Positions 36,002 through 47,576 of a DNA stretch of 64,000 nucleotides are shown here, one piece after another; the first letter of the stretch is position 1, and each line of letters begins with the position of its first letter. The notes under the pieces are model-generated. The model was given only the letters and a program-made list of their open reading frames with translations, ran no database searches and was not told the DNA's origin. The stretch is from positions 806,001 through 870,000 of the forward strand of contig JAIXMF010000004.1 in NCBI GenBank assembly GCA_025201365.1, written 5' to 3'. This stretch comes from Syncephalis plumigaleata. Lineage: Eukaryota; Zoopagomycota; Zoopagomycetes; Zoopagales; Piptocephalidaceae. The position numbers and the translations under genes were made by a program.

Positions 36002-37303
36002 TCAAATTAATATTCTCTGTTTACGAGTGGATATAAACACATATGGCGTGGGTCGTTTCTCGGCTAATGGTATTAGTAGCACCTTGATATCCTCGTATAG
36101 TGTGCGCAATACTTCATCCTTGCCTCCCTCCTTTAGTATACGCGGTAGTATCATATCCGCGCGTAATATATGTAATGCTTTATTCTTGTTTTCCTCCTTT
36201 TGTATACCCGGTAGCATTGGTAGTTCCGATTCACGTAGTCGACTCATAAACGTGATAAAGTAATCCGGTTGTTGCGATTGACTTATTTGCTCGTAATAGT
36301 TCTGATACGGATACTTGCCCGACAGCAATAGGACAGCAAGTGATCCAATGAACCATGTATCGTATCGACGTGGATCAACGGGAATATTTAGGAAGGCCTC
36401 CGGTGGTGCATTGTAGTTATCTTGAACGGATATTGGAACAAGATCAACGTTTCTTTGCTTATTACTCTCATTAGTAGTATAAGTAATGCTACGAGCTGCA
36501 CCAAAGTTTGATATGAGTATACGCGGTTTACTCATCCATGCACTATTGATATAAATATCTAAAGATGATATCGGTTATTGCTTATGAAGAATGCGACATT
36601 CGCGTAGACTTACTGTTCACCGTGAGATTGCCATGGGCCATATTGAGCTGATGCAAATAGCTAGTGCCTATATCGACGACGTTAGCGGTGTGTGTGTGTT
36701 AATGAAACGATGAACCATGACATTTACCAAGTAGGATCTGATTTAGTATATCGGGTAGTTGATGAACTCGCTTCTTATAATGCAGCTTCTCAAAGTGAGT
36801 AGCAAGTGTGGTTGCATAGACACTCAGTAGGAAACAATGGTGGTTGCCGAAATTGAATTCATTAACAGGTTTGCTAACGTATTCACGACCTGGATGTTTG
36901 TTTAGTAGTGGCACTTTTTCAGCATCTGACAATGCCTATTTATCATCGTCAGTATTATTGCATGTCTCATTTATTAATACGTTTGCTCTTACATTGTACA
37001 CCTTATGATCTGGACTTCGGTATCTATTATCTACCTTACAATGCACGACCACATTGTATTCGGGTGTACGACCCGTAGCTACGTTGTAGCCATCTTTGTC
37101 GTCGTGTACTCGGGTAAGTTTCAGGTTAGGCTGACCGAGAACACCCCATTGTCTCAATGGTTGATTAAGGAATTGTCTATCGCCTTCTTTCCCGCCAACA
37201 CTTGAGGAAAGGACGCGATAGCAACACTACCAGCAATAGCAGCAACTAGTGCATAGGCTGTAATGTGTAAATTCGATTTGAATATCATTGAAAGTCGTGA
37301 CAT
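36002..37303 (-). CDS. Signal-peptide-bearing protein kinase-like protein, predicted pseudokinase
   Basis: A kinase-fold protein with an N-terminal secretion signal: the ATG at 37303 opens SNLHITAYALVAAIAGSVAIA, a good hydrophobic core, then about 100 residues with an N-glycosylation-type NET site. The C-lobe is recognisable: ILNQILLGTSYLHQLN, the catalytic loop as HGNLTVNN instead of HRDLKxxN, ISNFGAARS instead of DFG, APPEAF for APE, and a WFIGSLAVLLLSGKYPYQ helix. Both catalytic aspartates are replaced by Asn, so phosphotransfer is unlikely. A frame break of one base lies near 37191. It has at least three exons (one carries HGNLTVNN, joined through introns about 36549-36615 and 36670-36727). 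A related protein with intact aspartates lies at 42709-44121. Function unknown; a secreted or lumenal effector or regulator is possible. Confidence 0.72.
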
Positions 37304-38445
37304 ATCTATCTGAATAAACTATGAAATAAAGGGCTAACAAAAGGAAAAGCGATAATAGATATGTGTTTACGAATTAGACTAGTATCAATTGGGGAATCTA
37401 CACGTATTTATAGTAAATATGCTTGTCAAATACCATATGACTGACATCTAGTGCAGTAAAAAGTATAGGAAAATACTAGCTTGGTGGTTTACCTTGAAAT
37501 GGCACGTGTACATCATCCAGATTTGCATGTCGTGAGATGTAAGACATGTAATGTGCGATTAACTAACTGAGTATCTAGACACGTGGCAGTAAGGGGAGGA
37601 TACGTTTAATGAATAGATTGCAGTAATTAATGAGTAGTCAATTGAAGTATTGCCACTACTACTACCACTATTAATAAATAAAGTTTGTATATTAATGACA
37701 ATGGCAACTAGTTCAATCATTTACTAAATACGCATACACGTATAAATAGGTAAAGGTTGCAGGTGAATAGAGTTGTATTAGATGCCCATAAGGAATTAGT
37801 ACCTCATTAGATATTGATACACGCGACTCGCTAATGATTGGTTATAGTTCATTGGATAACCGAAAGAAAAGAAGACACTAATAGGAATATGACGAGTTCC
37901 AGAAGAGAAAAAAGCCAATTATAAAACGCGGAACTTCCAAGTTTATTCTACTCAAGTTTACCCGTACCATACATGTCATGATGTAAATTGGTTAATGAGC
38001 GATAATTATGGAACGAACACGTTGCCATATTGAATTAGTCACTGAATGAAGCAAACATGTTTGCTATTTATTAAATGTCATATAGAAAGGATAATGATTC
38101 TATACAATTAGTTACTAGATTGTAATGATATCATTTCATTAATACATGTTGTTGCTGTTGTTTATGAAGAGATCCACTAATTATAAAAGAATTATCACAT
38201 GCTAATGTTGTCAATCAGCTGACCAATGTAGTTTGGCAACAAAACAATAAAAATTAGAAAAAATAACAATAACATCACGCATCATCATCATATCCCCGCA
38301 CTTTATTCGTTTACTGGTTGAACCATTGTTATTCCACAAAATAACTTGCCACTTACGTGTATACGCACCTTACTCTCCTACTCATTTGTTCATATATTGA
38401 CAAGTCAGACGTACATATATCTATCTATCTATCTATATTGATACT
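37304..38445. promoter_or_regulatory. Divergent intergenic region, pseudokinase and phosphotransferase genes
   Basis: About 1.14 kb between outward-facing genes, AT-rich, with a TCTA microsatellite near 38420-38437 immediately before the phosphotransferase start. Nothing else was recognised. Confidence 0.45.
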
Positions 38446-40150
38446 ATGGCTACTTGTCGGATACTCAACTGCAAAACTTGCACAAATACAAGTATAGCGG
38501 GTGGATAAGTCGCTAGTATCGAAATACATACTTCAACCCTACTGGACACGTCTCGTTGAACTATTTCCACTATGGATGGCGTAAGTGACATAGTCGATAT
38601 AGTTGACGCAGTGTATAAATAATGCATAGCTAATCTTCTCTGTTCATTAGACCAAATCTTATTACGCTACTAGGTTTTGGCTGTGTTGTAATTAACATGC
38701 TACTAGTCCTTGCGTACGATCGAGATTTATCTGGTCAATGTCCCAACTGGGTGTACTACAGGTAAACGAGTAATACGTAGTCTATCATGCTATAATCATA
38801 CGAATATACCTGCAACTATATAGTGCTGCACTCGGTGTTTGGATCTATCAGTCATTCGATGCCATTGATGGTAAACAAGCACGTCGTACGGGTACTTCAG
38901 GTCCATTGGGTGAACTATTCGATCATGGTAGGTTACTAATTGAAATGGCTGCTATACAACAACATGTTAATGATCCTACTTGATTAGGTTGCGATGCTCT
39001 TAACACATCAGTAAGTGGAGTGGATTGGCTCTCTTTTGCAGATAGTAACTTACTATTTCATTATTCATTAGGTTGGAGCCATCATTGTATCAGAGGCATT
39101 ACAGCTACGTCAATCATGGTGGACAGTTCTCTCAGTATTCACCGGTTAGTAATGGTATAGATGTGCGTTTATTTGTATTGTCATTGACTATTGCTTGTAT
39201 AGCACTTACCAACTTTTACTTATCCACCTGGGAGGAGTATCACACTGGAACACTTTACCTAAGCTACATAAGTGGACCAGTAGAGGGTGTCATCGTTCTT
39301 ATATGCTGCTTATTCATTACTGGTTATGCAGGTAGATTACAAGTGAGAGTATTCATTCAATAGCAGTATTAACAATTGTATATCTATTCTTAATCATCAT
39401 TAGGTCCTTCCATATGGCTACAACCGTATAAGCAACTATTAGGACTGGAACATATTCTACCGGATACTCTCGTGCCCAATATGCAATTTAACCATCTAAC
39501 CATTGCCGTTACATTCTTCCTTGTACTCTACAATATTTTTAGCAGGCAAGTAACAATATCCAAGTCATGTGTATGATGAAGCCTTTTCACTAATCTTCTT
39601 CATCTTCATCTATTATTGATATAGCGCTGCCAATGTGATTCACGCCAAGCACAAGACTAAGGCTCAATTAGTCGGTGCTCTTTCGGGCTTACTTCCATTT
39701 GCCGCACTCTCCCTCGTAGCTTACTCTTGGTTGAATACATCGCCAGAATTGCTCACGCATCATTTGGTCGCGTTCATTCTTTATATCGGTGCGACATTTG
39801 GCCTAATGGTCGGTCGTATTATATTGGCACATGTGGTCAAATCGCCATTCCCTTACTTCCACGTAACTTACGTTCCTTTACTGTTCGGTGCCATCAACGC
39901 ACTACTACCTCGATTCAATATGTAAGTCGAGTGTCATGTCATATTCATGTCTTATAGTCAACTAACCATTCGTATTTTTAGACAACCAGTCATACCGTTC
40001 TCTCATGAGACAGCCTATCTTTATGCCAGTTTAGCACTAGTAGGTGCCACCTACGTTCACTTTTGCATGACAATCATTCGTGATATTTGCAACTATCTCG
40101 ATATCTATTGTCTTACCATCAAGCGGAAGACAAATAAAAAGGCAAACTAA
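38446..40150 (+). CDS. EPT1: Ethanolamine/choline phosphotransferase (CDP-alcohol phosphotransferase)
   Basis: Last enzyme of the Kennedy pathway: transfers phosphoethanolamine or phosphocholine from the CDP form to diacylglycerol in the ER membrane. The CDP-alcohol signature is complete: [20 protein letters not shown] followed by GCD, with all the metal-binding aspartates. About ten helices follow, including [20 protein letters not shown] and [13 protein letters not shown], typical of EPT1/CPT1. Exons include 38446-38580, 38651-38761, 38824-38927, 38988-39010 (23 bases) and one starting at 39072. One intron near 39545-39624 begins with GC after TTTAGCAG and ends ATATAG, a GC-AG intron. The first exon needs two extra bases, near 38448 (GG for GGG) and 38501, to give the expected GYLSDTQL and [10 protein letters not shown]; another break lies near 39145. 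Ethanolamine versus choline preference cannot be read from the sequence. Confidence 0.92.
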
Positions 40151-40407
40151 AAGAAGGAGAGGTGTATGTCGTCACTCTACTAACACTACTATAGCGTAAT
40201 ATTCTACATGAATAAATAAGTTATTACCAAATACAATTAACACGTTATATGATAGCACAAAGAGCAATAGTATCTTTTTTTATTACAAGTATTGCAACTA
40301 ATATGATCAATGAATCGTGTATTATTTCAATTAATCTTGTGATTATCTAACTTAGTGATAACTAATAACTTTTTAAACATATGAATAGAATACTATAATT
40401 ATTATAA

Positions 40408-41917
40408 TTACGAGGGACGACGACGACCAGCGTTCATTACAGTGGATGCAGCTATTTCCGCAACAATATCATTATATAATGGTAGTGAGTTCTGTCGATG
40501 TCGAATGACAGACTCGTATGAAGGTAATGAGGCGAAATTACCTGCCCATTCCGGAATGGTATGATGAATATACGAATTGGCATTAGTTGGACATTGTTGC
40601 TGTTGTGGTTGTTGCTGTTGTAGTCGATGATGCAATTCTGACTGTTCATCACGTATGGTTGACTGTGTTTGAGAGCGTCGTGTCAATTCATCCAATGCAG
40701 GAATAGATGATGTACGACGTAGTAGACGTCGTTGAACACCGGTGAGTACGTCGTCAGTAGGATTAATAACGATATTCTCGGCGTGCTCGTCATCATCTGC
40801 CTCAGCAATTGACGCGGGTCTCGGTGTAACGGGTGCACTCATGATAAGCGTGCCCTTTTGGTAGTTATCATAACCAGGTGGCTCTGCCGCCATACTACGC
40901 GGTGGATGGGGTAGAACGATGATCGGTATGATACCGTATACCTTGGCAGCACCGATACCATCTTCAAACACGACATGCACGCGTAATCGATGCTTTACTC
41001 GGATCCACGGTGTACGCGAGTCGCACTGCACTCGATTCATCGGATGACGATAATCGCTGTCAGGCAAGCGGAAGAAGAACGTACGCGACCAGTCACCGGT
41101 ACCACCACCGCCATTTTCGTCAATTAGTTTTTCCAGTGTTGTGCGACACAGCGTTGATCTCGTTGAACGACCCATTCATTAGGACGGTATTGAACGTGCT
41201 CCACCAGGGTGAATATCACACCGCGTACTCGCGTATCCTCACGTTCCGGTCGCCATTCCACTCGAATGGGCAAAACATCACCCGAACCAACTGCCCGTGC
41301 CGGTACCGACATGGCATAGGCAACACGATGCTGCCAGACGTCGGATACTTGACAAGTGTCGAGCCACTCTAGAGGAATCGGGTAGGGATGCCGTTCGATA
41401 CGCACCTCCCGTTCCGCCGTGTGGTTATGATGAAGCATCGGCCTCTCCACCGTGGCATGAATCTGATAACGGACCGAGCCATACTCTACTGAAACAGTTT
41501 CGGGCAAGTCTCCCGGGAGTAATTCTTCGAATTCATAACGATGCACGCCCGCCTTCAATACGTGATGATGTTTACCCTGGGTAGGAACACCCAATGACGC
41601 TCGATGAGGGTGCGCTTCGTTTCTCGAGTCGTTTGATAATGCGGCTCGCCGTCTAACCATTGACAGTCGGGTGTTAAGAAGGTGCTAGAACCGAAATGCG
41701 AATGCGACCTTAATTGCATACCTTTATTCCAAGAAACGCGCATACGTCCACGAAAGTGTGCATGAATAGAGCGTACGCGGTAGTCTTCGGCTACCGTAAC
41801 CACTACCGCACCGCGCAGTACAGTGCCTACGGATTCCTCAGGATTACCGCGCAGTACGGTGACATTTTCCTGAAGCTCAATGCTTACAACCGTTTTAGGA
41901 CTACCCAAGAATGGCAT
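40408..41917 (-). CDS. Arrestin-related trafficking adaptor with PPxY-type motifs
   Basis: An alpha-arrestin (ART) that would link plasma-membrane cargo such as transporters to an Rsp5/NEDD4-type ubiquitin ligase. The N half has the arrestin fold pattern: SIELQENVTVLRGNPEES, GAVVVTVAEDYRVRSIHAHF, GVHRYEFEELLPGDLPETV, VEYGSVRYQIHATVERP. The C half (from about 41175) ends the arrestin-C domain and then becomes low-complexity with EPPGY (a PPxY ligase-binding motif) and LPSYES. Intronless. The frame shifts by one lost base near 41580 (CCC for CCCC) and near 41168 (GGG for GGGG). The start ATG at 41917 gives MPFLGSPKTVVS. The sugar transporter in this window is one plausible cargo type, but the pairing is only inference. 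Confidence 0.88.
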
Positions 41918-42708
41918 CGCAACAATAATGTGCCGATACTAAACAGAGCGAGCAAGAGAGATAGAAAGAAGGAAAGAAAGAGAGAGAGGGAGAGACACTT
42001 GCACGTATAAACGTACACTCACGCACTCACACGCACTCACTCACAAATGATGATATAATGGTGAGGTTATTTAGAAGAGAAAGAACACTAATAGGAGAGC
42101 ATGTTACGACAAGAGGATTGTAGCCAACATTTGGGGCGATGGCTATTTATGACAGAGTTTATGTGATAAATGTAAGGTGTAAGGTGCAAGGTGTGCGTGT
42201 ATGGATGAATAATGGTTATGCTTGATAAAAAAAGACGGTAACAATAATGTTTCACAACTGTGAATATCAATATCTGTAAGAAATCAGCATACACGTGGAG
42301 ACATAGATGGAATGCTCCTCACAACAATCTGTTCATGACACACAATACCTGATTATTCTGTTTTGTTTGTGTTCGTGTTCGTGTTTGTGTGTATTTTTAT
42401 CATTTTCATCTTCCTAAATTATCCGACATTGATCCGGGTGTACTATCGAAATGAGGACATTTTCGTTTTTCCTTAACTGTACTATTCATTGTGATTCCAT
42501 TCATTCTGATGGCATGGGTTAGACTAGACGAATTATCATAGAAAGAGGAAAATGAAACAGAATAGCCACCGTTTAGACCCATGTCATTACAATGTAAAGA
42601 AGATAAGAAAGCAAAAAGGTTAACAGTCATGTATATATATATACGTAAGCAGTCAGAAAGAGAGAGAGAAAGAGATGGCGTCATTTGTTTATTTCAATCC
42701 AGTTCAGT
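41918..42708. promoter_or_regulatory. Arrestin upstream region and kinase gene 3' flank
   Basis: About 790 bases with a GA-rich run (41955-41995), a CACTCA run (about 42010-42045) and GTGT-rich and TA-rich spots. It should hold the arrestin promoter. No gene was recognised. Confidence 0.45.
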
Positions 42709-44121
42709 TCAATGTGGTAAATCAACGTTAATACCCCATCTCAATTTGTAAGCCTTAGTGGTAATTGTTGGTAGACTATCCCTCCATTGAAGATAATCCT
42801 TTGGTGTTGGTCGATCCTCCACCCTAGGAATCAGCATGGTGTACACCTCGTGTAAAAGTAGAATGGCCAGTTCTTGTTGCTCACTCGTATAACGCGTTAA
42901 CGTTACGGGAACCGGTAATTTCAACTGGCTATCACGGAGTTTACCAATTTTATTCATATAATCACATAGCCTGTTTCGTGCTTCCGCTTCCTTTAACGAA
43001 TGATGGAATGGCGTTTGCTTGTAGAGTATCTCATAGAGTAGCACGCCTAGTGCCCACATGTCCGTTTTACGAGGATCATGCTTTATGTTGCAAAATATCT
43101 CGGGTGAGGCATGGGCTAGATTGCCTCCCACAATGAGCTTGGGCTCAACAACGTCCTTTGTATCGGCGGAGAAGAGTGGGACGGATAGATCGAAATCGAT
43201 AAATGTCGCCTTTAGTGTAGGCGATTTCTTAATGATAATATCTAAGCAAGAGGAGGACAATAAAAAGAAAAAGATCAGCATTTGTTCAATGATTATTTAT
43301 GTCAAACAAACTATTCACTTACTCTCCATTTTAATATCGCCATGTATTAAACCAGCTCTATGAAGATAATTGATACCTAATGGGAGTAGTATATACATTC
43401 AATGAACTGGACAAGTATTCGCAATCCATTCTGTCCTACCTTGTAAAAGTTGATATGAAAATAGCGAGGTCGTGAAAAGTCTTTCTACAAAGCCACTGAG
43501 TGTATATAGTCCGACAGTAGAATATCGCCATCATATGAAGTGATAAAGCAATAGTAGCCTATTCTCTTTCTATTGATGGTTGCTATCGTTGCAAACCTCG
43601 TCTTATACTTTACTATATATTCCTCTCCATCTGCCTGTTCATTCTTTAACCGCTGGGATGCTTCATTTAATATCTAATCAACAGGAAATCATGTACATAC
43701 TTATTAATAGCTAGCCAATCCAATATTACGAATATGCTTACATACCTTGTACGCATTAATCTCGGCGGTAATATGATTGACTCGCGTTTCATATTGTGCA
43801 CACTTGATAATAGCATCCTCCATATTCCATTTAGCTTTGCCTACGCTGATCCCTTCATTGTGTGCGATCACCTTGTCAACCCTAAGTTCTTTTCTATGAA
43901 GGATACCGTATGTATGCAATGGTTCACCCAGAAAATGCTTCCTATTCTGTTCCGCTGTCAATGTTGATTAGCCGTTAGGGTACGCTCGCTCCATTTATAG
44001 TGGCACACATCGACTAACCGATTAAATGATCTGCCCCCACTGGATTAGCTACGACAAACGATAATATGTTATTGCCGATAAGCATGCACAAGAGACCAGA
44101 TAACAAGGCTAGATGATTCAT
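42709..44121 (-). CDS. Signal-peptide-bearing protein kinase, catalytic aspartates kept
   Basis: A protein-kinase-fold protein with a secretion signal: the ATG at 44121 opens MNHLALLSGLLCMLIG and continues ILSFVVANPVG, a typical signal peptide. The kinase core has a glycine loop-like GISVGKAKWN, a lysine in DAIIKCAQY, a helix-C-like AEINAYK, the catalytic loop LIHGDIKMEN (about 43324-43352), FIDFDLSVPL in place of DFG, ASPEIF for APE and DMWALGVLLYEILYKQTPF. The essential HxD aspartate, the Asn and the metal-binding Asp are all present, so activity is possible. Introns interrupt it (for example about 43240-43325). Frame changes occur between about 43950 and 44035. It resembles the pseudokinase at 36002-37303 in layout and secretion signal. 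Lumenal or extracellular action is inferred from the signal peptide only. Confidence 0.75.
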
Positions 44122-44387
44122 TTCTAAGTATTCTAGGCGGATATGTAAGGAACGAACGAATGTGTAACCTACAGTCGATGCGACAAACTAGAAGGAAAAG
44201 TTTTACGTAGTTTTTTTCCCTGTAATCATACTTGTACGTATATCCTCATCCGATTCAGGTTCAATCTATCTTTAGCGTACATTTACTAACCTGGTCTTCT
44301 ACACGTGGTTCATTTCTAAAGAGATACTAGTAACGATTAGACTACTGTAATCCAGGTATTGTGCACAATTGGTCCATTATATTTATT

Positions 44388-46613
44388 TTAATCTTCCTCA
44401 TCCTCGTCATCATCAATAAGGAAATCAGCAATCTTATCACGAAGCGTCTTTTGATCTAATTGCTGTCGTGCTGACTGTTCGACATATACTGGTAATGGAA
44501 TAGCACACTCAGATTCTGCTACCATATTGCTACTTGTTGTTGCTGATGTTGTTGTTGATTGTTGAGTAGATACAGGAAAGTCACGCAATGTAATTAGACA
44601 GCCATAACATAATGCAGGCATCAAATCGAGTATTGCCTGTTTCTCGCGATTAGTTGAACAACAATTGCTATCGATGCAACATGTATCCTGTGTGTCGACA
44701 TTATTGCTACTGCAACATTTCTGAGAATCGGTTGTCGTTACGGTAAGGTTCTTCATGTTCATTGAGAGTTCCTGCGTATCTGGTAATGCAGCGCGTAATT
44801 TTTCCATAGTAGTGACAGTACACAATTCTAACCAATTAATTGAATCCCGATCAGCTGGCCTATACAATATTCGATGAATTAATACTAGTAGTAATCAATC
44901 GATCGATCGATCAATCAATCATGTATTCACTTACATTTGACAAAGTGCACATCGATGCTCGTAGTCCACATTAGAGGATGGTGTTAACTTTCCCACTGTA
45001 CGTGTAACGGTATTTGCAGTCGACGCAAATTCCTTCTCTAATCCTGTGATGAATTCTAATATATATATACATAAATCAATAGTTAGACGAATAGTTACAA
45101 TGATTATTAAGAGATCTATATCTATCTATATATATACCTTCTGATAATCTGCCAATACTAGATTTTGCCGGTCGACGTGTATGAAGTAGTGCTGGGAATG
45201 ATGGCATCGATAATTGACGATAGTGCACGTACAAGCCTATTTCCTTTGCCAGAACATCTCGAATAGGTCGCCAAAAAGCAACACCTACATTCCATACTGA
45301 TGTTAATTACATCCGTCTACACGTTCATCAATGTATACTTGCCTTGTCGTACATCCGATTGAGCTCCCGTTTCTAATGACAACGCGAGACCACGTCCTTT
45401 TGCCACATTATTAATTGTACGTATAGCTACGCGTGTAGCCGTGTCTGCCATCCAAATGGCGGCACAACTTGAATGATAACTAGTAAGCATTTATCCGCTT
45501 GTCATTCCTTCTAGTTTTATACGCTTACTTTCTACGTATGGCTACTGATTGTAAAACCACTTGTCGCAAGTAAAATAGTAAATCTTCACGTGCAGAAAGA
45601 CTTTCCGCCTTCTCAAATAGACATTGTAACTTCTCCTTATTAGATAGAGTGGTATTCTGACGAGTCATCTCAAAACCTAATAGCAACAAAATGAGTATAC
45701 AATCATGCAATCAATGTGGAAACATTACTTTCTGCAAAAATACTACTAGCATCATGTCGTACAGGCAGCATGAAAGCCTCTGCTGTTGCAATGCCATCAT
45801 CATTATCATTACCAAGGGAGAACACGCATTCCAATGGTACTTGTTCATATTCGAAGGGGAATTCCGCTGCAATATTACGTAAATCGCTAATGAATTTGGA
45901 TGCTGCCGATTTCTAGATGGATAGATAGATAGATAGATAGATTTAGCATGACATATCCTATTACAAGTTACTATTATACTACTATTATTGTTTACCATTC
46001 TTTCATCCTTTTCGAATAAAGCACTCTCATCCACATGACATATTGTATACGAGGTAAATCGATGCGATCGAGTAGCCATGTTATAGTCATTGGCCAATTG
46101 AAGCAATACACTAGATGTACGATGTTACTATCCGGTATAGCTAGCAATGGGTACTCGTCGATGATACTTACCGAGAGGCAGGTCCACCCGAGTACGCTAA
46201 TAAACAGTGGCCTTACCGCCTGCATCCTCCACCGGTGTACGTAGTTTACCAATAACCGTACGGAATTTTGACCCGACATTACGCTGAAAACACTCGCTAT
46301 CTGCATAGTTAGTACGATTTATCACACATATAACAGATGTAGACAGTTCAAGGTTTGCTAACGACATACCTGCAGAATCCGTCGTGGCGTATAACAACTA
46401 CAGGTGTGGCCGTTTTACACTTGGCGCAAGGACGATCACGTATATTACGACCCGAGTATTCACTGCAGACGAAGAGGATACTGACGATTGCGGTTGCGCA
46501 GACACTGTTGTATTATTAGCAGTTAATTAGCGTAAATATATGTATGACCAGCTTATATTAGTAGTAATAGTATTACCTGCTGCGGGGAATTCGTTATCCT
46601 GCAAACTACACAT
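44388..46613 (-). CDS. NCS2: Cytoplasmic tRNA 2-thiolation protein 2
   Basis: Partner of Ncs6/Ctu1 in 2-thiolation of wobble uridine in tRNA (mcm5s2U). The start MCSLQDNEFPAA (46577-46613) leads to the zinc-type segment RPCAKCKTATPVVVIRHDGFC, then a PP-loop-like VLLAYSGGPASR, LQLANDYNMATRSHRF, and a C terminus ending LRDKIADFLIDDDEDEED, the usual acidic tail of Ncs2/Ctu2. A Cys-rich region (CCSSNN, CCIDSNCC) lies about 44640-44720. At least eight short exons are visible. Frame repair by single bases is needed near 46446, 46212 (TTT for TTTT) and 46113. An intron near 45917-45945 carries a GATA microsatellite. Identification rests on the order of motifs and the C-terminal tail. Confidence 0.85.
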
Positions 46614-46650
46614 GCTTTTGAATGCAAGAAAGAAAAAAAATAAAATGATG

Positions 46651-46727
46651 CACCACAGAGCTTTCCAACCGATTGACACAGTTAATCATTAACATTTGTT
46701 CTTATTAATAAATAATCTTGCGCATTC
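46651..46727 (-). repeat. ~70-base dispersed repeat, copy B
   Basis: Reads on the minus strand as the TTATTTATTAATAAG start, a CAAATG block, TAACTGTGTCAATCGGTTGG and AAAGCTCTGTGG, matching the other three copies. It lies about 40 bases upstream of the NCS2 start and in the same orientation as that gene. Confidence 0.65.
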
Positions 46728-47394
46728 ATTAGCATTATCATTATTGTTGAAGTCAATGTATAATATTAGTGTCCGTGTACGTCATTAACCCTCTCTATAG
46801 TACATTCGCCTTATAACCCCTATCAATCGTGTTCATTATATGACTGCGCATACAGTATTGTGACGATATTTTTGTGTAGACAAGTAAATCATACCGTGTC
46901 AATATCGGAATAGCGGATTTATCGTATTTGCTGTAGCGACAGCTCGGTAGAAGCACTTGCTTATCAATATCTTCTCGCGTTACGGAAAAGATGGTGTATC
47001 ACGAACCGAGGAACTCCCATGGCAAGGCGCATAGATAGCAAGGACGACGCCTATAAAGACCAAGGCAAACTCGATGCCCCAAGAACAAAAGAACAAGACG
47101 CCGATTCCCTTTTCTCATAATAAACCCGTATTATCTTATGTGTATATTTATTATTGTAGACTCCTAACGTATCAACCGAAGGCCTATTAGCACTGCTAAG
47201 AAGCTACGGTTACGGAGCTATGTGTGAACATCGCTCTAAAGATTAACACGTACCAGTTAAAACGTGACAAGTATCTTAGTGTTATACACTGGGCATCGTA
47301 TGCTTATAAATATGATCCTTTATTAGCATTCTAAATAAAACATTCCATTCTCACATAATGACCATGACAAAGATGCTAGCTAATATGCTAACTA

Positions 47395-47456
47395 CTTATC
47401 AATAAAAACAAAAGTTAAAGAGTAACAATGTTAATTGGTTGGGAAAGCCCTGTAAA
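47395..47456 (+). repeat. ~70-base dispersed repeat, copy C
   Basis: Contains TTATCAATAAAAACAAAAG, then GTTAATTGGTTGGGAAAGCC and CTGTA, the best match to the family core. It sits just downstream of the minus-strand prolyl oligopeptidase gene. Confidence 0.65.
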
Positions 47457-47576
47457 ATCTAAAGATCATAAATAAACATATTTCGTTTGATTACATGTAT
47501 AAGCATAGTTCAAAATGGTTATTGATTGAATCACATTTATTGTATAGCTATGCAATATCCTGCTGTATTACATCAA

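Larger units (their letters stand above)
46614..47576. other. Gene-poor interval between NCS2 and prolyl oligopeptidase
   Basis: About 960 bases. Two copies of the ~70-base dispersed repeat lie here in opposite orientations. Between them, about 46900-47260 is noticeably richer in G and C than the surroundings but has no open frame. The left part is the NCS2 promoter. Confidence 0.5.

Noticed and set aside
46900-47260. Possible solo LTR (TATA-like word followed by an AATAAA-like word)
   Set aside because: No second copy, no TG...CA ends and no target-site duplication could be seen, so the call would rest on chance motifs.
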